Part shown: piece by piece, positions 18,843 to 27,185 of the stretch | Layout: every line of letters begins with the position of its first letter | Position numbering within the stretch: the stretch's first letter is position 1 | Assembly: GCF_019704555.1 (NCBI RefSeq) | Contig: NZ_AP024745.1 | Coordinates: 9,826,001 to 9,890,000, forward strand | Source of the DNA: Actinoplanes sp. L3-i22 | GTDB taxonomy: Bacteria; Actinomycetota; Actinomycetes; Mycobacteriales; Micromonosporaceae | Direction: 5' to 3' | DNA: 64,000 bases | Notes under the pieces: generated by a model | Told to the model about the DNA's origin: nothing | Seen by the model: the letters and a program-made list of their open reading frames with translations, nothing else | Databases searched by the model: none | Made by a program: the position numbers and the translations under genes

Positions 18843-19441
18843 CGGGTCTTGCCCAGCAGCCGGATCGCCTGGCGCAGCAGCACCGGCACCGGCGGCACCT
18901 CGCCGTCGATCGACTCGGTGATCACGGCGACCGCCTGATCGGCCTGCGTGGCGCTCCAGCCGAGCGCGACGACACCCTGGCGGACCTGCTCCTGCCAGCC
19001 GCCGGCCAGCACGCTCGTGCCGCCGCCGTCCCCGAACCCGATCGGGCCGATCTTGTCCTTCAGCTCGACGATCATCTTCTCGGCGCCGCGCTTGCCGATC
19101 CCCGGGACCTGCGTCAGGGCGGCGATGTCACCGCCGCCGAGCGCACGGCGTACGGCATCGGGTTGATGCACCGCGAGCACCGCCTGGGCGATCCGCGGGC
19201 CGACGCCGTTCGCGGTGAGAAGCAGCTCGAAGAGCTGCCGTTCGTCGTCGTCGGCGAAACCGTAGAGGGTGAGCGAGTCCTCCCGGACGATCAGCGTGGT
19301 GGCCAGCCGCGCCTCGGTGCCGGTGCGCAGCGAGGCGAGCGTGTTCGGCGTGCAGAACACGCGCATGCCGACACCGCCGACCTCGACCACGGCGCTGTCC
19401 AGGAGGATCGCGGTGACCACACCGCGCACGCTGGCGATCAT
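18839..19441 (-). CDS. ruvA: Holliday junction DNA-binding protein RuvA
   Basis: 200 residues. Domain I carries [15 protein letters not shown]. Two helix-hairpin-helix motifs follow: [14 protein letters not shown] and [15 protein letters not shown]. Domain III at the C-terminus contacts RuvB. The tetramer holds the four-way junction open. Middle gene of ruvCAB; overlaps both neighbours by 4 nt. Confidence 0.97.
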   Translation of the reverse strand: MIASVRGVVTAILLDSAVVEVGGVGMRVFCTPNTLASLRTGTEARLATTLIVREDSLTLYGFADDDERQLFELLLTANGVGPRIAQAVLAVHQPDAVRRALGGGDIAALTQVPGIGKRGAEKMIVELKDKIGPIGFGDGGGTSVLAGGWQEQVRQGVVALGWSATQADQAVAVITESIDGEVPPVPVLLRQAIRLLGKTR

Positions 19442-19965
19442 CGGCTGCTCCTGCGGGCGGCGGCGATCGCCGCGGCTTGGATCTTCGCGCGGGTGCCCCC
19501 GCGCCAGATGTGACAGATGGCGATAGCGAGCGCGTCCGCCGCGTCGGCCGGCTTCGGCGGGGCGTCCAGCCGCAGCAGCCGGGTGACCATGGCGGTGACC
19601 TGCGCCTTGTCCGCGGTGCCGGAGCCGGTGACGGCGGCCTTCACCTCGCTCGGAGTGTAGGTCTGCACCGGCAGCCCGGCCCGCGACCCGGCCAGGATCG
19701 CGACCGCGCTGGCCTGCGCCGTGCCCATCACCGAATGCGTGTTGTGCTGCGCGAACACCCGCTCGACGGCCACGCTCTCGGGCTGGTGCCGGGCGACCAG
19801 CTCGGCCAGGCTCCGGTCCAGATGCAGCAGGCGCAGGGCGATGTCCTCGTCCGGATCACTGCGGACCACGTGGTAGTCGATCAACGTGCCCGGGCGGCCG
19901 GGCACGCCCTCGACCACGCCGACGCCGCACCGGGTGAGACCCGGATCGATGCCGAGCACGCGCAT
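19438..19965 (-). CDS. ruvC: Holliday junction resolvase RuvC
   Basis: 175 residues. Endonuclease that cuts Holliday junctions symmetrically. Catalytic acids are visible in the RNase H-like fold: [22 protein letters not shown] and the C-terminal [15 protein letters not shown] 19965 is preferred to the adjacent GTG 19968 because GGAGG lies five bases before it. First gene of ruvC-ruvA-ruvB; an SOS-box-like site lies just upstream. Confidence 0.97.
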   Translation of the reverse strand: MRVLGIDPGLTRCGVGVVEGVPGRPGTLIDYHVVRSDPDEDIALRLLHLDRSLAELVARHQPESVAVERVFAQHNTHSVMGTAQASAVAILAGSRAGLPVQTYTPSEVKAAVTGSGTADKAQVTAMVTRLLRLDAPPKPADAADALAIAICHIWRGGTRAKIQAAAIAAARRSSR

Positions 19966-19979
19966 CACGGCCTCCCCTC

Positions 19980-20005
19980 ACGTACGTGTGTTCGACACCC
20001 TAATA
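19980..20005 (-). promoter_or_regulatory. SOS (LexA) box-like site and -10 for ruvCAB
   Basis: On the minus strand TCGAAC-ACAC-GTACGT (19980-19995) matches the actinobacterial LexA site TCGAAC-N4-GTTCGA fully in the first half and at 4 of 6 bases in the second. TATTAG (20000-20005) just upstream is a plausible -10, so LexA bound here would block the promoter. It lies 15 nt before ruvC. Confidence 0.6.
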
Positions 20006-20062
20006 CGCGGCCCTCTTGCGCCCGCCGCCGACACGCCTCGACGATGGGCGAGGGAGGCCGGC

Positions 20063-20602
20063 ATGTACCTCATTCCGCCCATGGACGACGATCCACCACC
20101 GGACTTCGTCGTCGCCGTCGCCGCGCACGAGGGTGAGCTGCGGCCCGAGGCGCTGCGCCTGACCGGCGGCGACCCGGCCGGCCACGAGATCTACCAGGAG
20201 GCACTGGTCGACCTGGCCGGGCACTGGCGCCGCGTGCGCTTGCTCAGCCGCGTCACGCACACCGACGAGGCGGGCGGCTACCTGCGCAAACGCATCCTGC
20301 GACGGACCAAGGCGTGGCGCGACGACCAGCTCTATCCGGTCGAGGTCCGGGTGCTTCGCACCCCGGAGAGACAGTTGGTCCAGGTCGGCGGCCCGGGCGC
20401 GAGCATCGCTCTCCGCAAGGCCGCGATCATCGAGGGTACGGCGCGGGCCGGTCTCCTGACCCTGGCCGACGCGACCGTGGCCTGGTGTCACGCCTGGCGG
20501 CGCGCCGAGCACCGCCGCGTCGCCCGCCTGATCATCGGCGGCCTCGCCCTGGTCATCGCCATGATCCAGTCGATGACCTGGCTGGCCTCGGGCGGGAGCT
20601 GA
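20063..20602 (+). CDS. Sigma-region-2-like protein with C-terminal membrane span
   Basis: 179 residues from ATG 20063, which has GAGGGAGG five bases upstream. Residues ~20-95 resemble region 2 of SigE-group ECF sigma factors: ALRLTGGDPAGHEIYQEALV, then HWRRV, then GGYLRKRILRRTKAWRD. Region 4 is not evident; instead the C-terminus has a membrane segment (IIGGLALVIAMIQSMTWLA). It may be a decayed or repurposed sigma factor held at the membrane. It is divergent from ruvC and stands in a gap of the conserved block. The resemblance is my reading, not a proven family match. Confidence 0.55.
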   Translation: MYLIPPMDDDPPPDFVVAVAAHEGELRPEALRLTGGDPAGHEIYQEALVDLAGHWRRVRLLSRVTHTDEAGGYLRKRILRRTKAWRDDQLYPVEVRVLRTPERQLVQVGGPGASIALRKAAIIEGTARAGLLTLADATVAWCHAWRRAEHRRVARLIIGGLALVIAMIQSMTWLASGGS

Positions 20603-20608
20603 ACGCCC

Positions 20609-20690
20609 GGCCGGGGCCGCACACCTGGCCGCGCCGAACCACGGCCGGGGCCGCACACCTGGCCGGGCCGAACCACGGCCGGGGCTGGAC
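20609..20690. repeat. 34-bp direct repeat, 2.4 copies
   Basis: A 34-bp unit beginning GGCCGGGGCCGCACACCTGG runs 20609-20642 and 20643-20676, with a 14-bp third piece. It lies directly after the sigma-like gene and before the yebC stop; it may also form stem structures. Confidence 0.8.
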
Positions 20691-20740
20691 ACGCGGCGGG
20701 CCGGCCCGCCAGCGGCGGACCGGCCCGGTGAGCCGTCGGT

Positions 20741-21496
20741 TCACTCAGCTTCGAGCTTGGCCATGACCTCGTCGGAGACGTCGAAGTTGGCGTAGATCTC
20801 CTGCACGTCGTCGCAGTCCTCGAGCGCGTCGATCAGCTTGAGCACCTTGCGGGCGGCGTCCTCGTCCACCTCGACCGTCATGGTCGGGATCAGCGGGGAC
20901 TCGGCCGAGTCGTAGTCGATGCCGGCGTCCTGCAGCGCGGTGCGCACCGCGACCACGTCGGTCGGCTCGCTGACCACCTCGAACGTGTCGCCCAGGTCGT
21001 TGATCTCCTCGGCGCCGGCCTCCAGCACCGCGAGCATGATGTCGTCCTCGGTCAGCCCGCCCTTCGGAACGATCACCACGCCCCGGCGGTTGAACAGGTA
21101 GGACACCGAACCCGCGTCGGCGAACGTGCCGTGGTTACGGGTCAGCCGGGTGCGCACCTCGGTGGCCGCGCGGTTCCGGTTGTCGGTCAGGCACTCGATC
21201 AGCAGGGCGACGCCGTTCGGGCCGTACCCCTCGTACATGATCGTCTGCCAGTCGGCGCCGCCGGCCTCCAGGCCGGAGCCGCGCTTGACCGCGTTGTTGA
21301 TGTTGTCGTTCGGAACCGACGACTTCTTCGCCTTCTGGATGGCGTCGTAGAGCGTGGGGTTACCGGACGGGTCGCCGCCACCGGTCCGGGCCGCGACCTC
21401 GATGTTCTTGATCAGCTTGGCGAACATCTTGCCGCGCTTGGCGTCGACGACAGCCTTCTTGTGCTTGGTCGTCGCCCACTTGGAGTGGCCGGACAT
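20741..21496 (-). CDS. YebC/PmpR family DNA-binding regulator
   Basis: 251 residues, full family length. Hallmarks are [22 protein letters not shown] at the start, [20 protein letters not shown], and [14 protein letters not shown]. Members act as transcriptional regulators or as ribosome-associated factors that ease polyproline translation. GGAGG precedes the ATG. It lies 15 nt after pdxT in the same direction, so both probably share a transcript. Confidence 0.94.
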   Translation of the reverse strand: MSGHSKWATTKHKKAVVDAKRGKMFAKLIKNIEVAARTGGGDPSGNPTLYDAIQKAKKSSVPNDNINNAVKRGSGLEAGGADWQTIMYEGYGPNGVALLIECLTDNRNRAATEVRTRLTRNHGTFADAGSVSYLFNRRGVVIVPKGGLTEDDIMLAVLEAGAEEINDLGDTFEVVSEPTDVVAVRTALQDAGIDYDSAESPLIPTMTVEVDEDAARKVLKLIDALEDCDDVQEIYANFDVSDEVMAKLEAE

Positions 21497-21511
21497 GCGT
21501 AACCTCCGTGT

Positions 21512-22117
21512 CTACCGTGCGGGTGCGGCCTGGCGGACCATCTCGACGAAGTACCGGTGGACACGAAGGTCGCCGGTCAGCTCCGGGTGGAATGCCGTGG
21601 CGAGCAGGTTCCCCTGCCGAACGGCGACAATCCTACCGTCGGCGGCGCCGGAAGCTACGCGGCCCAGCACCCGCACGTCGGGGCCGATCTGCTCGACCCA
21701 CGGGGCCCGGATGAAGACCGCGTGGAACTCGCCGTCCTCGATGCCTTCGATCTCCACGGGCGCCTCGAACGAGTCCACCTGCCGGCCGAACGCGTTGCGC
21801 CGGACGGTCATCTCGATCCCCTGGAACGTCTCCTGATCGGGACGGCCGTCCAGCACCGTGGTCGCCAGCATGATCATGCCGGCGCACGAACCGTACACCG
21901 GCATGCCGTCCGCGATCCGCTTCCGCACCGGGTCGAGCAGTCCGAAGGTGATCGCCAGGTTGCTCATCGTGGTGGACTCGCCGCCCGGGATCACCAGCGC
22001 GTCGACATCGGCCAGTTCCTCCGGCCGGCGCACCGGCCGGGCCAGCACGTCCGACTCGGCCAGGGCGGACAGGTGTTCACGCACGTCGCCCTGCAGGGCC
22101 AGCACTCCGATGTTCAC
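21512..22117 (-). CDS. pdxT: Pyridoxal 5'-phosphate synthase glutaminase subunit
   Basis: 201 residues from GTG 22117; the open frame extends to 22198 but has no site there. Class I glutamine amidotransferase fold: substrate loop [11 protein letters not shown], nucleophile Cys in [11 protein letters not shown], and the His/Glu pair in FHPELTGD. It releases ammonia from glutamine and channels it to PdxS. Its start faces the pdxS start across 125 bp, an inverted arrangement compared with the usual pdxS-pdxT operon. Confidence 0.96.
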   Translation of the reverse strand: MNIGVLALQGDVREHLSALAESDVLARPVRRPEELADVDALVIPGGESTTMSNLAITFGLLDPVRKRIADGMPVYGSCAGMIMLATTVLDGRPDQETFQGIEMTVRRNAFGRQVDSFEAPVEIEGIEDGEFHAVFIRAPWVEQIGPDVRVLGRVASGAADGRIVAVRQGNLLATAFHPELTGDLRVHRYFVEMVRQAAPAR

Positions 22118-22242
22118 GCCGTCAACTCTAGGACGCCGTTTCCGCGGGGCTAATGCAGGCCACCGGGGGGTCGATTGGCTATCGAGGGGTCCACGCACCG
22201 CTTCGTAGCATCGCCTTACCGAACATTCGCACGAGGAGTCGT

Positions 22243-23139
22243 ATGTCTGAGAACCAGCCCGCCGTCGGAACCGCCCGCGTCAAGCGCGGCATGGCGGAGA
22301 TGCTCAAGGGCGGCGTGATCATGGACGTCGTCACCCCCGAGCAGGCGAAGATCGCCGAGAACGCCGGCGCCGTGGCCGTCATGGCGCTGGAGCGCGTCCC
22401 GGCCGACATCCGGGCCCAGGGCGGCGTGTCCCGGATGTCCGACCCCGACATGATCGACGGCATCATCAACGCCGTCTCGATCCCGGTCATGGCCAAGGCC
22501 CGGATCGGACACTTCGTCGAGGCCCAGGTGCTGATGTCGCTGGGCGTCGACTACATCGACGAGTCCGAGGTGCTGACCCCGGCCGACTACGCCAACCACA
22601 TCGACAAGTGGCAGTTCACCGTGCCGTTCGTGTGCGGCGCCACCAACCTGGGCGAGGCGCTGCGCCGGATCACCGAGGGCGCCGCGATGATCCGCTCCAA
22701 GGGCGAGGCCGGCACCGGCGACGTGTCGAACGCGACCACCCACATGCGCAAGATCCGGGGCGAGCTGCGCCGCCTGCAGACCCTGGCGGAGGACGAGCTG
22801 TACGTCGCCGCCAAGGAGCTCCAGGCGCCGTACGAGCTGGTCAAGGAGGTTGCCGCGGCGGGCAAGCTGCCGGTCGTGCTGTTCACCGCGGGCGGCATCG
22901 CCACCCCGGCCGACGCCGCGATGATGATGCAGCTGGGCGCCGAGGGCGTGTTCGTCGGCTCGGGCATCTTCAAGTCCGGCAACCCGGAGCAGCGGGCCGC
23001 CGCGATCGTCAAGGCCGTCACGTTCCACGACGACCCGGACGTGATCGCCAAGGTGTCGCGCGGGCTGGGCGAGGCGATGGTCGGCATCAACGTCGACGAG
23101 ATCCCCCAGCCGCACCGGCTCGCCGAGCGCGGCTGGTAG
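22243..23139 (+). CDS. pdxS: Pyridoxal 5'-phosphate synthase lyase subunit
   Basis: 298 residues from ATG 22243 with GAGGAG eight bases upstream. (beta/alpha)8 enzyme that makes pyridoxal phosphate from ribose 5-phosphate, glyceraldehyde 3-phosphate and ammonia. Conserved blocks include [30 protein letters not shown], the catalytic-lysine region [13 protein letters not shown] and [20 protein letters not shown]. Transcribed away from pdxT. Confidence 0.98.
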   Translation: MSENQPAVGTARVKRGMAEMLKGGVIMDVVTPEQAKIAENAGAVAVMALERVPADIRAQGGVSRMSDPDMIDGIINAVSIPVMAKARIGHFVEAQVLMSLGVDYIDESEVLTPADYANHIDKWQFTVPFVCGATNLGEALRRITEGAAMIRSKGEAGTGDVSNATTHMRKIRGELRRLQTLAEDELYVAAKELQAPYELVKEVAAAGKLPVVLFTAGGIATPADAAMMMQLGAEGVFVGSGIFKSGNPEQRAAAIVKAVTFHDDPDVIAKVSRGLGEAMVGINVDEIPQPHRLAERGW

Positions 23140-23259
23140 TCAGCTCACTCGAGATGGGCCGTCCCCGGCGGGCGGCCCATCCGCATGCCGGGAGCCGTGA
23201 GCACAACCGGCCTGACACAACCCTGAGCACCACAACCCTGAACACCGGCCAAGCCACAC

Positions 23260-23463
23260 CGGCTGGCAACAGCGGCCGCCCCACAGCCCCTTACCGCCGC
23301 CAGCACCAGCCGAGCACGCCAAGCCGGCAACAGCGGCTGCCCCCGGCCCCTTTACGGCCGGCAGCACCAGCCGAGTGCGTTGAGCTGGCAACAGCGGCTG
23401 TCCCCCGGCCCCCTTACAGCCGTCAGCACCAGCCGAGTGCGTTGAGCTGGCGCTGACGGCTGA
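23260..23463. repeat. Tandem repeat array, period 61-62 bp (array 1)
   Basis: Units begin at 23260, 23321, 23382 and 23444 (last one partial). Each contains GAGCTGGCAACAGCGGCTG and later CACCAGCCGAGTGCGTT. Array 2 at 49122-49383 shares the CACCAGCCG...GAGCTGGCA core and the 62-bp period, so both belong to one family. No start codons or translated frame are kept between units. Confidence 0.85.
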
Positions 23464-23640
23464 TCTCCGGCCGTTTGCCGACCGTGAGTGCCAGCCGGGT
23501 GGCCGGGCGGTGAGGGCTGATGGGCGGGCGGCCACGGCGCGCCGCAAGCGGCGGCAGCAACGGCGACCGGAGGCGAAGGGCGCCTGGCAAGCCCGCCGGG
23601 CCCGCGCCAGCCCCTCCAGAAAACCTACTTTGTGATTCTA

Positions 23641-23670
23641 AAGTCCTTTTTACGCGCTTAAAAGAGACTT
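23641..23670. promoter_or_regulatory. AT-rich imperfect inverted repeat
   Basis: AAGTCCTTTTTA and TAAAAGAGACTT are inverted copies (10 of 12 positions) around CGCGCT. It sits in an AT-rich island (23625-23690) that contrasts with the surrounding DNA. It could be a terminator, a regulator site or a DNA-unwinding element. The rest of 23464-23772 shows no gene. Confidence 0.5.
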
Positions 23671-23772
23671 AAGAGATTTCTTCCCCGCAGAGAGCAGGAC
23701 CCGCCCTCCCAAAGGGGGGCCACCGCCTCTGCCGTAATTGTCGCGCGTTTTCGGGGGGCGTTTCTCGGGGGC

Positions 23773-23798
23773 TGTGGACAAAGCCGCGGTGTGGATAA
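23773..23798. promoter_or_regulatory. Pair of DnaA boxes (copy 1)
   Basis: TGTGGACAA (23773-23781) and TGTGGATAA (23790-23798) are the reverse complements of TTGTCCACA and TTATCCACA, perfect DnaA boxes of the streptomycete and E. coli types. They have the same orientation and an 8-bp spacer. The same pair with the same spacing occurs at 48797-48822. Confidence 0.7.
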
Positions 23799-23801
23799 CG
23801 T

Positions 23802-24326
23802 TTACATGGCCTGAGCAGGCAATGGGGTCTCCGGGGACGACGCCGGGATCGGCAACGGGGGCATCACCGGCTCGACGATGTCGAAGTAACGGGGCCGCGC
23901 ATACCGCCCCGGCAACCGCAGCACCCGGACGAACTTGCGGCGGCGCGCGGTCAGCGCGTCCCGCACCAGGTCGGTGTGCACCTGGCGGGCCAGCACCACC
24001 CGCCGGCTGCTGACGATCAGCGTGCGGGCCGCCGTGTCGAGCGGGTCCAGGGCGATGCCCTGCAACTGGCGGGTGAGGTCGTTCTCCGCGGATTCGCGCT
24101 CGTCCGGCTCGGCGTCCAGGGCCAGCCGGGCGGCGGCGTAGAGCTCGACCGACTCCAGGTGCTCGGCGACGACCGCGGCGGCCGCGGCGCGGCGCAGCAG
24201 GTGGGCGTCGAGGGCGCGTTCGGCGGACTGGGCGCGGGCGTGCACCCGCTCGACCCGCTGGGCGGTCCAGCCGAGGTACGCCGAGAAGATCGCGGCCAGC
24301 ACGACGACACCCACCACCCACCACAT
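23802..24326 (-). CDS. Membrane-anchored hypothetical protein
   Basis: 174 residues if started at ATG 24326 (an ATG at 24335 adds three residues). An N-terminal membrane span (WWVVGVVVLAAIFSAYLGW) precedes an Ala/Arg-rich, probably helical coiled segment (residues ~20-120, VHARAQSAERALDAHLLRRAA), then a basic, Pro-rich tail. No family recognised. It lies between pimA and pdxS, where many actinobacteria keep a gene of this kind. TACGAT seven bases before ATG 24326 suggests a leaderless start. Confidence 0.6.
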   Translation of the reverse strand: MWWVVGVVVLAAIFSAYLGWTAQRVERVHARAQSAERALDAHLLRRAAAAAVVAEHLESVELYAAARLALDAEPDERESAENDLTRQLQGIALDPLDTAARTLIVSSRRVVLARQVHTDLVRDALTARRRKFVRVLRLPGRYARPRYFDIVEPVMPPLPIPASSPETPLPAQAM

Positions 24327-24333
24327 GCGGGGC

Positions 24334-24339
24334 ATCGTA
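24334..24339 (-). promoter_or_regulatory. Candidate -10 hexamer of a leaderless promoter
   Basis: On the minus strand TACGAT ends 7 nt before ATG 24326. No clear -35. Confidence 0.3.
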
Positions 24340-24378
24340 GTGCCGGATTGTGTCGGACCGGCACCTGCCCCGAGCCGA

Positions 24379-25524
24379 TCAGGCCCCGTCGTCGTCGAAG
24401 ACGCGCCCGTCGGTCGCCTCGATCGCCGTGGTGTAGACCTCGAGAACCCGGGCGGCCACACTCGGCCAGTCGAACGTCCGGACCGCCTGACGGGCGCAGG
24501 AGGCCAGGTCAGCCCGCCGGGCCGGGTCGTCGAGCAGCTCACCCAGCAGCGCGGTGAGCGCGGCCTGGTCGCCGGTCGGGAACAGCGCGCCGGCCCGGCC
24601 GCCGTCCAATACCCGACGGAACGCGTCCAGGTCGCTGGCGGCGATCGCGGCGCCGGCCGCCATCGCCTCGGTGAGGATCATGCCGAAGCTCTCGCCGCCG
24701 GTGTTCGGGGCGACGTAGACGTCGACGCTGCGCAGCATGCGGGCCTTGTCCGCCTCACTGACCAGGCCCAGGAACTCGACCCGGGAGTGCAGTTCGCGCG
24801 GGATCTCGTCGAACAGGTCGTCCCGGTCGCCCGGGCCGGCCACGAGCAGGCGCAGGCCGGGCCGCTCGGCGGCGAGCGTGACGAACGCCGTACGGACAAG
24901 TGGGAAGCCCTTGCGGGACTCGGTGAAACGGCCGAGGAAACCGAGAGCACCGCCTTCGCCGGGCCATCCCGGCAATGGCGCAGCCAAGGCGAATTTCCGC
25001 ACCGCGACCCCGTTGGGGATCTCCACCGCGCCGCCGCCGAGGTGTTCCACCTGCACCTTGCGGGCCAGTTCGCTGACCGCGATCCGCGCGGTGATCTTCT
25101 CCATCACCGGCTGGAGGAAGTTCTGCGCGATGGCCAGCGTGCGGGAGCGGGTCATCGCGGTGTGGAACGTGGCGACCACCGGGCCGCGCGCGGAGAGCAC
25201 CGCGAGCAGCGACAGGCTGGGCGTGAGCGGCTCGTGCACGTGCAGCACGTCGAACTCGCCGCGGGCCAGCCAGCGCCGGACGCGGGCAGTGGAGACCGGG
25301 CCGAAGGCGATCCGGGCCACCGACCCGTTGTACGGCAGCGGCACCGCCCGCCCGGCCGGCACCAGGTAGGCCGGCAGTTCCGCGTCCTCGTCGGCGGGGG
25401 CCAGCACGCTCACGTGGTGACCGAGTTCGATCAGCGCCTCGGCCAGGTCCATGATGTGGTTCTGGACCCCGCCGGGGACGTCGAACGAGTACGGCGAGAC
25501 GATCCCGATCCGCACGCCCCGCAC
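24379..25524 (-). CDS. pimA: Phosphatidylinositol alpha-mannosyltransferase
   Basis: 381 residues, GT4 glycosyltransferase with GT-B fold. It adds the first mannose from GDP-mannose to phosphatidylinositol at the inner membrane face. Visible elements: SYDVPGGVQ-type loop (SFDVPGGVQNHIMDLAEAL), HVHEPLTP, GFLGRFTESRKG, VAGPGD and the EX7E motif GESFGMILTEAMAAG. It starts 1 nt after the patA stop; order pgsA-patA-pimA equals that of Mycobacterium, which supports the precise name. Confidence 0.92.
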   Translation of the reverse strand: MRGVRIGIVSPYSFDVPGGVQNHIMDLAEALIELGHHVSVLAPADEDAELPAYLVPAGRAVPLPYNGSVARIAFGPVSTARVRRWLARGEFDVLHVHEPLTPSLSLLAVLSARGPVVATFHTAMTRSRTLAIAQNFLQPVMEKITARIAVSELARKVQVEHLGGGAVEIPNGVAVRKFALAAPLPGWPGEGGALGFLGRFTESRKGFPLVRTAFVTLAAERPGLRLLVAGPGDRDDLFDEIPRELHSRVEFLGLVSEADKARMLRSVDVYVAPNTGGESFGMILTEAMAAGAAIAASDLDAFRRVLDGGRAGALFPTGDQAALTALLGELLDDPARRADLASCARQAVRTFDWPSVAARVLEVYTTAIEATDGRVFDDDGA

Positions 25525-25525
25525 C

Positions 25526-26392
25526 CTAGATCCACAGCTTCTGGAGCATGTGCCAGTCCTGCGGGTGTTCCCTGATCCCGGCCTCGAACGCGGTCGCCAT
25601 CTGCTGCACGGTCACCTTGACCCGCTCGTCGAGCGGCCCCTCGGCCGGCGGGGTGATCTTCCGGAGCCGGGCTTCGACCCGGTGCTCGGAGTACCAGCAG
25701 TCGACCGCGTAGATCGGGGCGCCGGTGCGGATGGCGAGGATCGCCGGGCCGGCCGGCATCCGGGTGCGGCCGCCGAAGAACTCCACCTCGACGCCGCCGC
25801 GGGACAGGTCCCGGTCGGCGAGCAGCGGGACGACCCAGCCCTTCTGCAGGTGCTCGGTCAGCACCTCCAGGGGTGGGCGGTCGCCGCCGGTGAGCGACAA
25901 CACCCGCATGCCCAGGCTCTCGCGGTAGTCCAGGAACTTCTTCGCGACCGCCTCGGGTTTGAGCCGCTCGGCGACGGTGATCATCGGCCAGTCGTGGGAG
26001 ACCACCCAGGCCGCCGCCGCGTCCCAGTTGGCCACGTGCGGCAGGGCCAGGACCAGGCCGTTGCCCTCGGCGATGGCGCTCTTCATCTGGTCGTAGGAGG
26101 CGTCTTCCATGTGGAAGCCGGCCGCGTTCTGCTCGCGGGTCCGGGTCGGGAGGCGGAACGCCTCCATCCAGTACCGCGCGTACGACCGCAGCCCGTCCCG
26201 GACCAGCGTCTCCGGCATGTCCGCGCCCACCACCTGCTGGTAGTTGCGCCGCAGCCGCTGGGTGCCCGGGCCGTTCCGCTTCCACGCGCGGTCGGCCGCC
26301 CCGGTGAACAGCGCCTCGGCGACCGGTTGCGGCAGGGCGCGGACCAGCCGCCAGCCGGCGGTGTAGCCGAGCGTGATCAGCCGGTCCTTCAC
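25526..26392 (-). CDS. patA: Phosphatidylinositol mannoside acyltransferase (PatA-like)
   Basis: 288 residues from GTG 26392, whose GTGA overlaps the pgsA stop. LpxL/HtrB-type acyltransferase: catalytic HxxxxD appears as LPHVANWDAAA, with ADRDLSRGGVEVEFFGG as the second block. It transfers a fatty acid to the mannose of PIM1/PIM2. A longer open frame runs on to 27262 on this strand, but that part is the pgsA gene in another frame. Confidence 0.9.
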   Translation of the reverse strand: MKDRLITLGYTAGWRLVRALPQPVAEALFTGAADRAWKRNGPGTQRLRRNYQQVVGADMPETLVRDGLRSYARYWMEAFRLPTRTREQNAAGFHMEDASYDQMKSAIAEGNGLVLALPHVANWDAAAAWVVSHDWPMITVAERLKPEAVAKKFLDYRESLGMRVLSLTGGDRPPLEVLTEHLQKGWVVPLLADRDLSRGGVEVEFFGGRTRMPAGPAILAIRTGAPIYAVDCWYSEHRVEARLRKITPPAEGPLDERVKVTVQQMATAFEAGIREHPQDWHMLQKLWI

Positions 26393-27009
26393 TCGGCCGC
26401 GACCTTCGGCTCGGTCCGGGCCGCGTGGATCAGCCGCTGGAAGACGGTGACCAGGGAGAGCGCGGCGAGCACCCAGAGCGCCGCGGGCAGACCCCAGTCC
26501 AGGCCGGCCGCGCCGAGCAGGCCGCCGACCCCGACGATGAGCAGGCGTTCGAGCCGCTCGGCGAGGCCGACGTCGGCGTTCAGGCCGAGGCTCTGGGCCC
26601 GGGCCTTCACGTACGACACGACCTGGCCGGCGACGAGGCTGATCAGCGCGGCGATGGTTCCGCCGTACGGATTGCCCTGTCCGGCCATGTAGTAGACGAC
26701 GGCACCGAAGACCGCACCGTCCGCGAGGCGGTCCATGGAGGAGTCGAGGAGTGCCCCGAATTTCCCGGTACCGCCGCGCATGCGGGCCATCGTGCCGTCG
26801 AGTGCGTCGGTGAGCGCGAAGGCGGTTACGATCACGGTGCCCGCCAGGAGTTTTCCTTGGGCGCCGAAATAGGAACCGATGAGCACTCCGACGGTGCCCG
26901 CGACGGTGACGGCGTTGGGTGTAACGCCGATCTTGAGCAGGAAACGTGCGACCGGGTTGACGCCGTACGAGACGACGGCACGGGCCGTTACTTGAACGAT
27001 CTTTGCCAT
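26389..27009 (-). CDS. pgsA: CDP-alcohol phosphatidyltransferase, probable phosphatidylinositol (phosphate) synthase
   Basis: 206 residues with about six membrane spans. The CDP-alcohol transferase motif is complete: DALDGTMARMRGGTGKFGALLDSSMDRLAD, with all four metal-binding Asp. It joins CDP-diacylglycerol to inositol phosphate; this substrate is inferred from the operon with patA and pimA. First gene of the PIM operon. The plus strand gene 27186 is divergent across 176 bp. Confidence 0.9.
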   Translation of the reverse strand: MAKIVQVTARAVVSYGVNPVARFLLKIGVTPNAVTVAGTVGVLIGSYFGAQGKLLAGTVIVTAFALTDALDGTMARMRGGTGKFGALLDSSMDRLADGAVFGAVVYYMAGQGNPYGGTIAALISLVAGQVVSYVKARAQSLGLNADVGLAERLERLLIVGVGGLLGAAGLDWGLPAALWVLAALSLVTVFQRLIHAARTEPKVAAE

Positions 27010-27085
27010 GGCCGTCCCACCATAACGGCGTGCGCCCGGTCACGGTACGGCTCGCCCCCCGGTTGGCCGGAACGTCACCATCGGA

Positions 27086-27098
27086 GCACCTATGGTGC
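27086..27098. promoter_or_regulatory. Short inverted repeat in divergent pgsA / EF-G-like spacer
   Basis: GCACC-TAT-GGTGC, extended in part on one side, about 77 bp before pgsA and 88 bp before the EF-G-like gene. Possible regulator site; no promoter could be assigned. Confidence 0.25.
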
Positions 27099-27185
27099 CC
27101 ATCGGTCCTTGCGACCGAGACATCCCCGGGTGTGGGATTTAACCAACAGCGGCGTAACAACCCGGAAACGACAGGAGCGCTCGGC

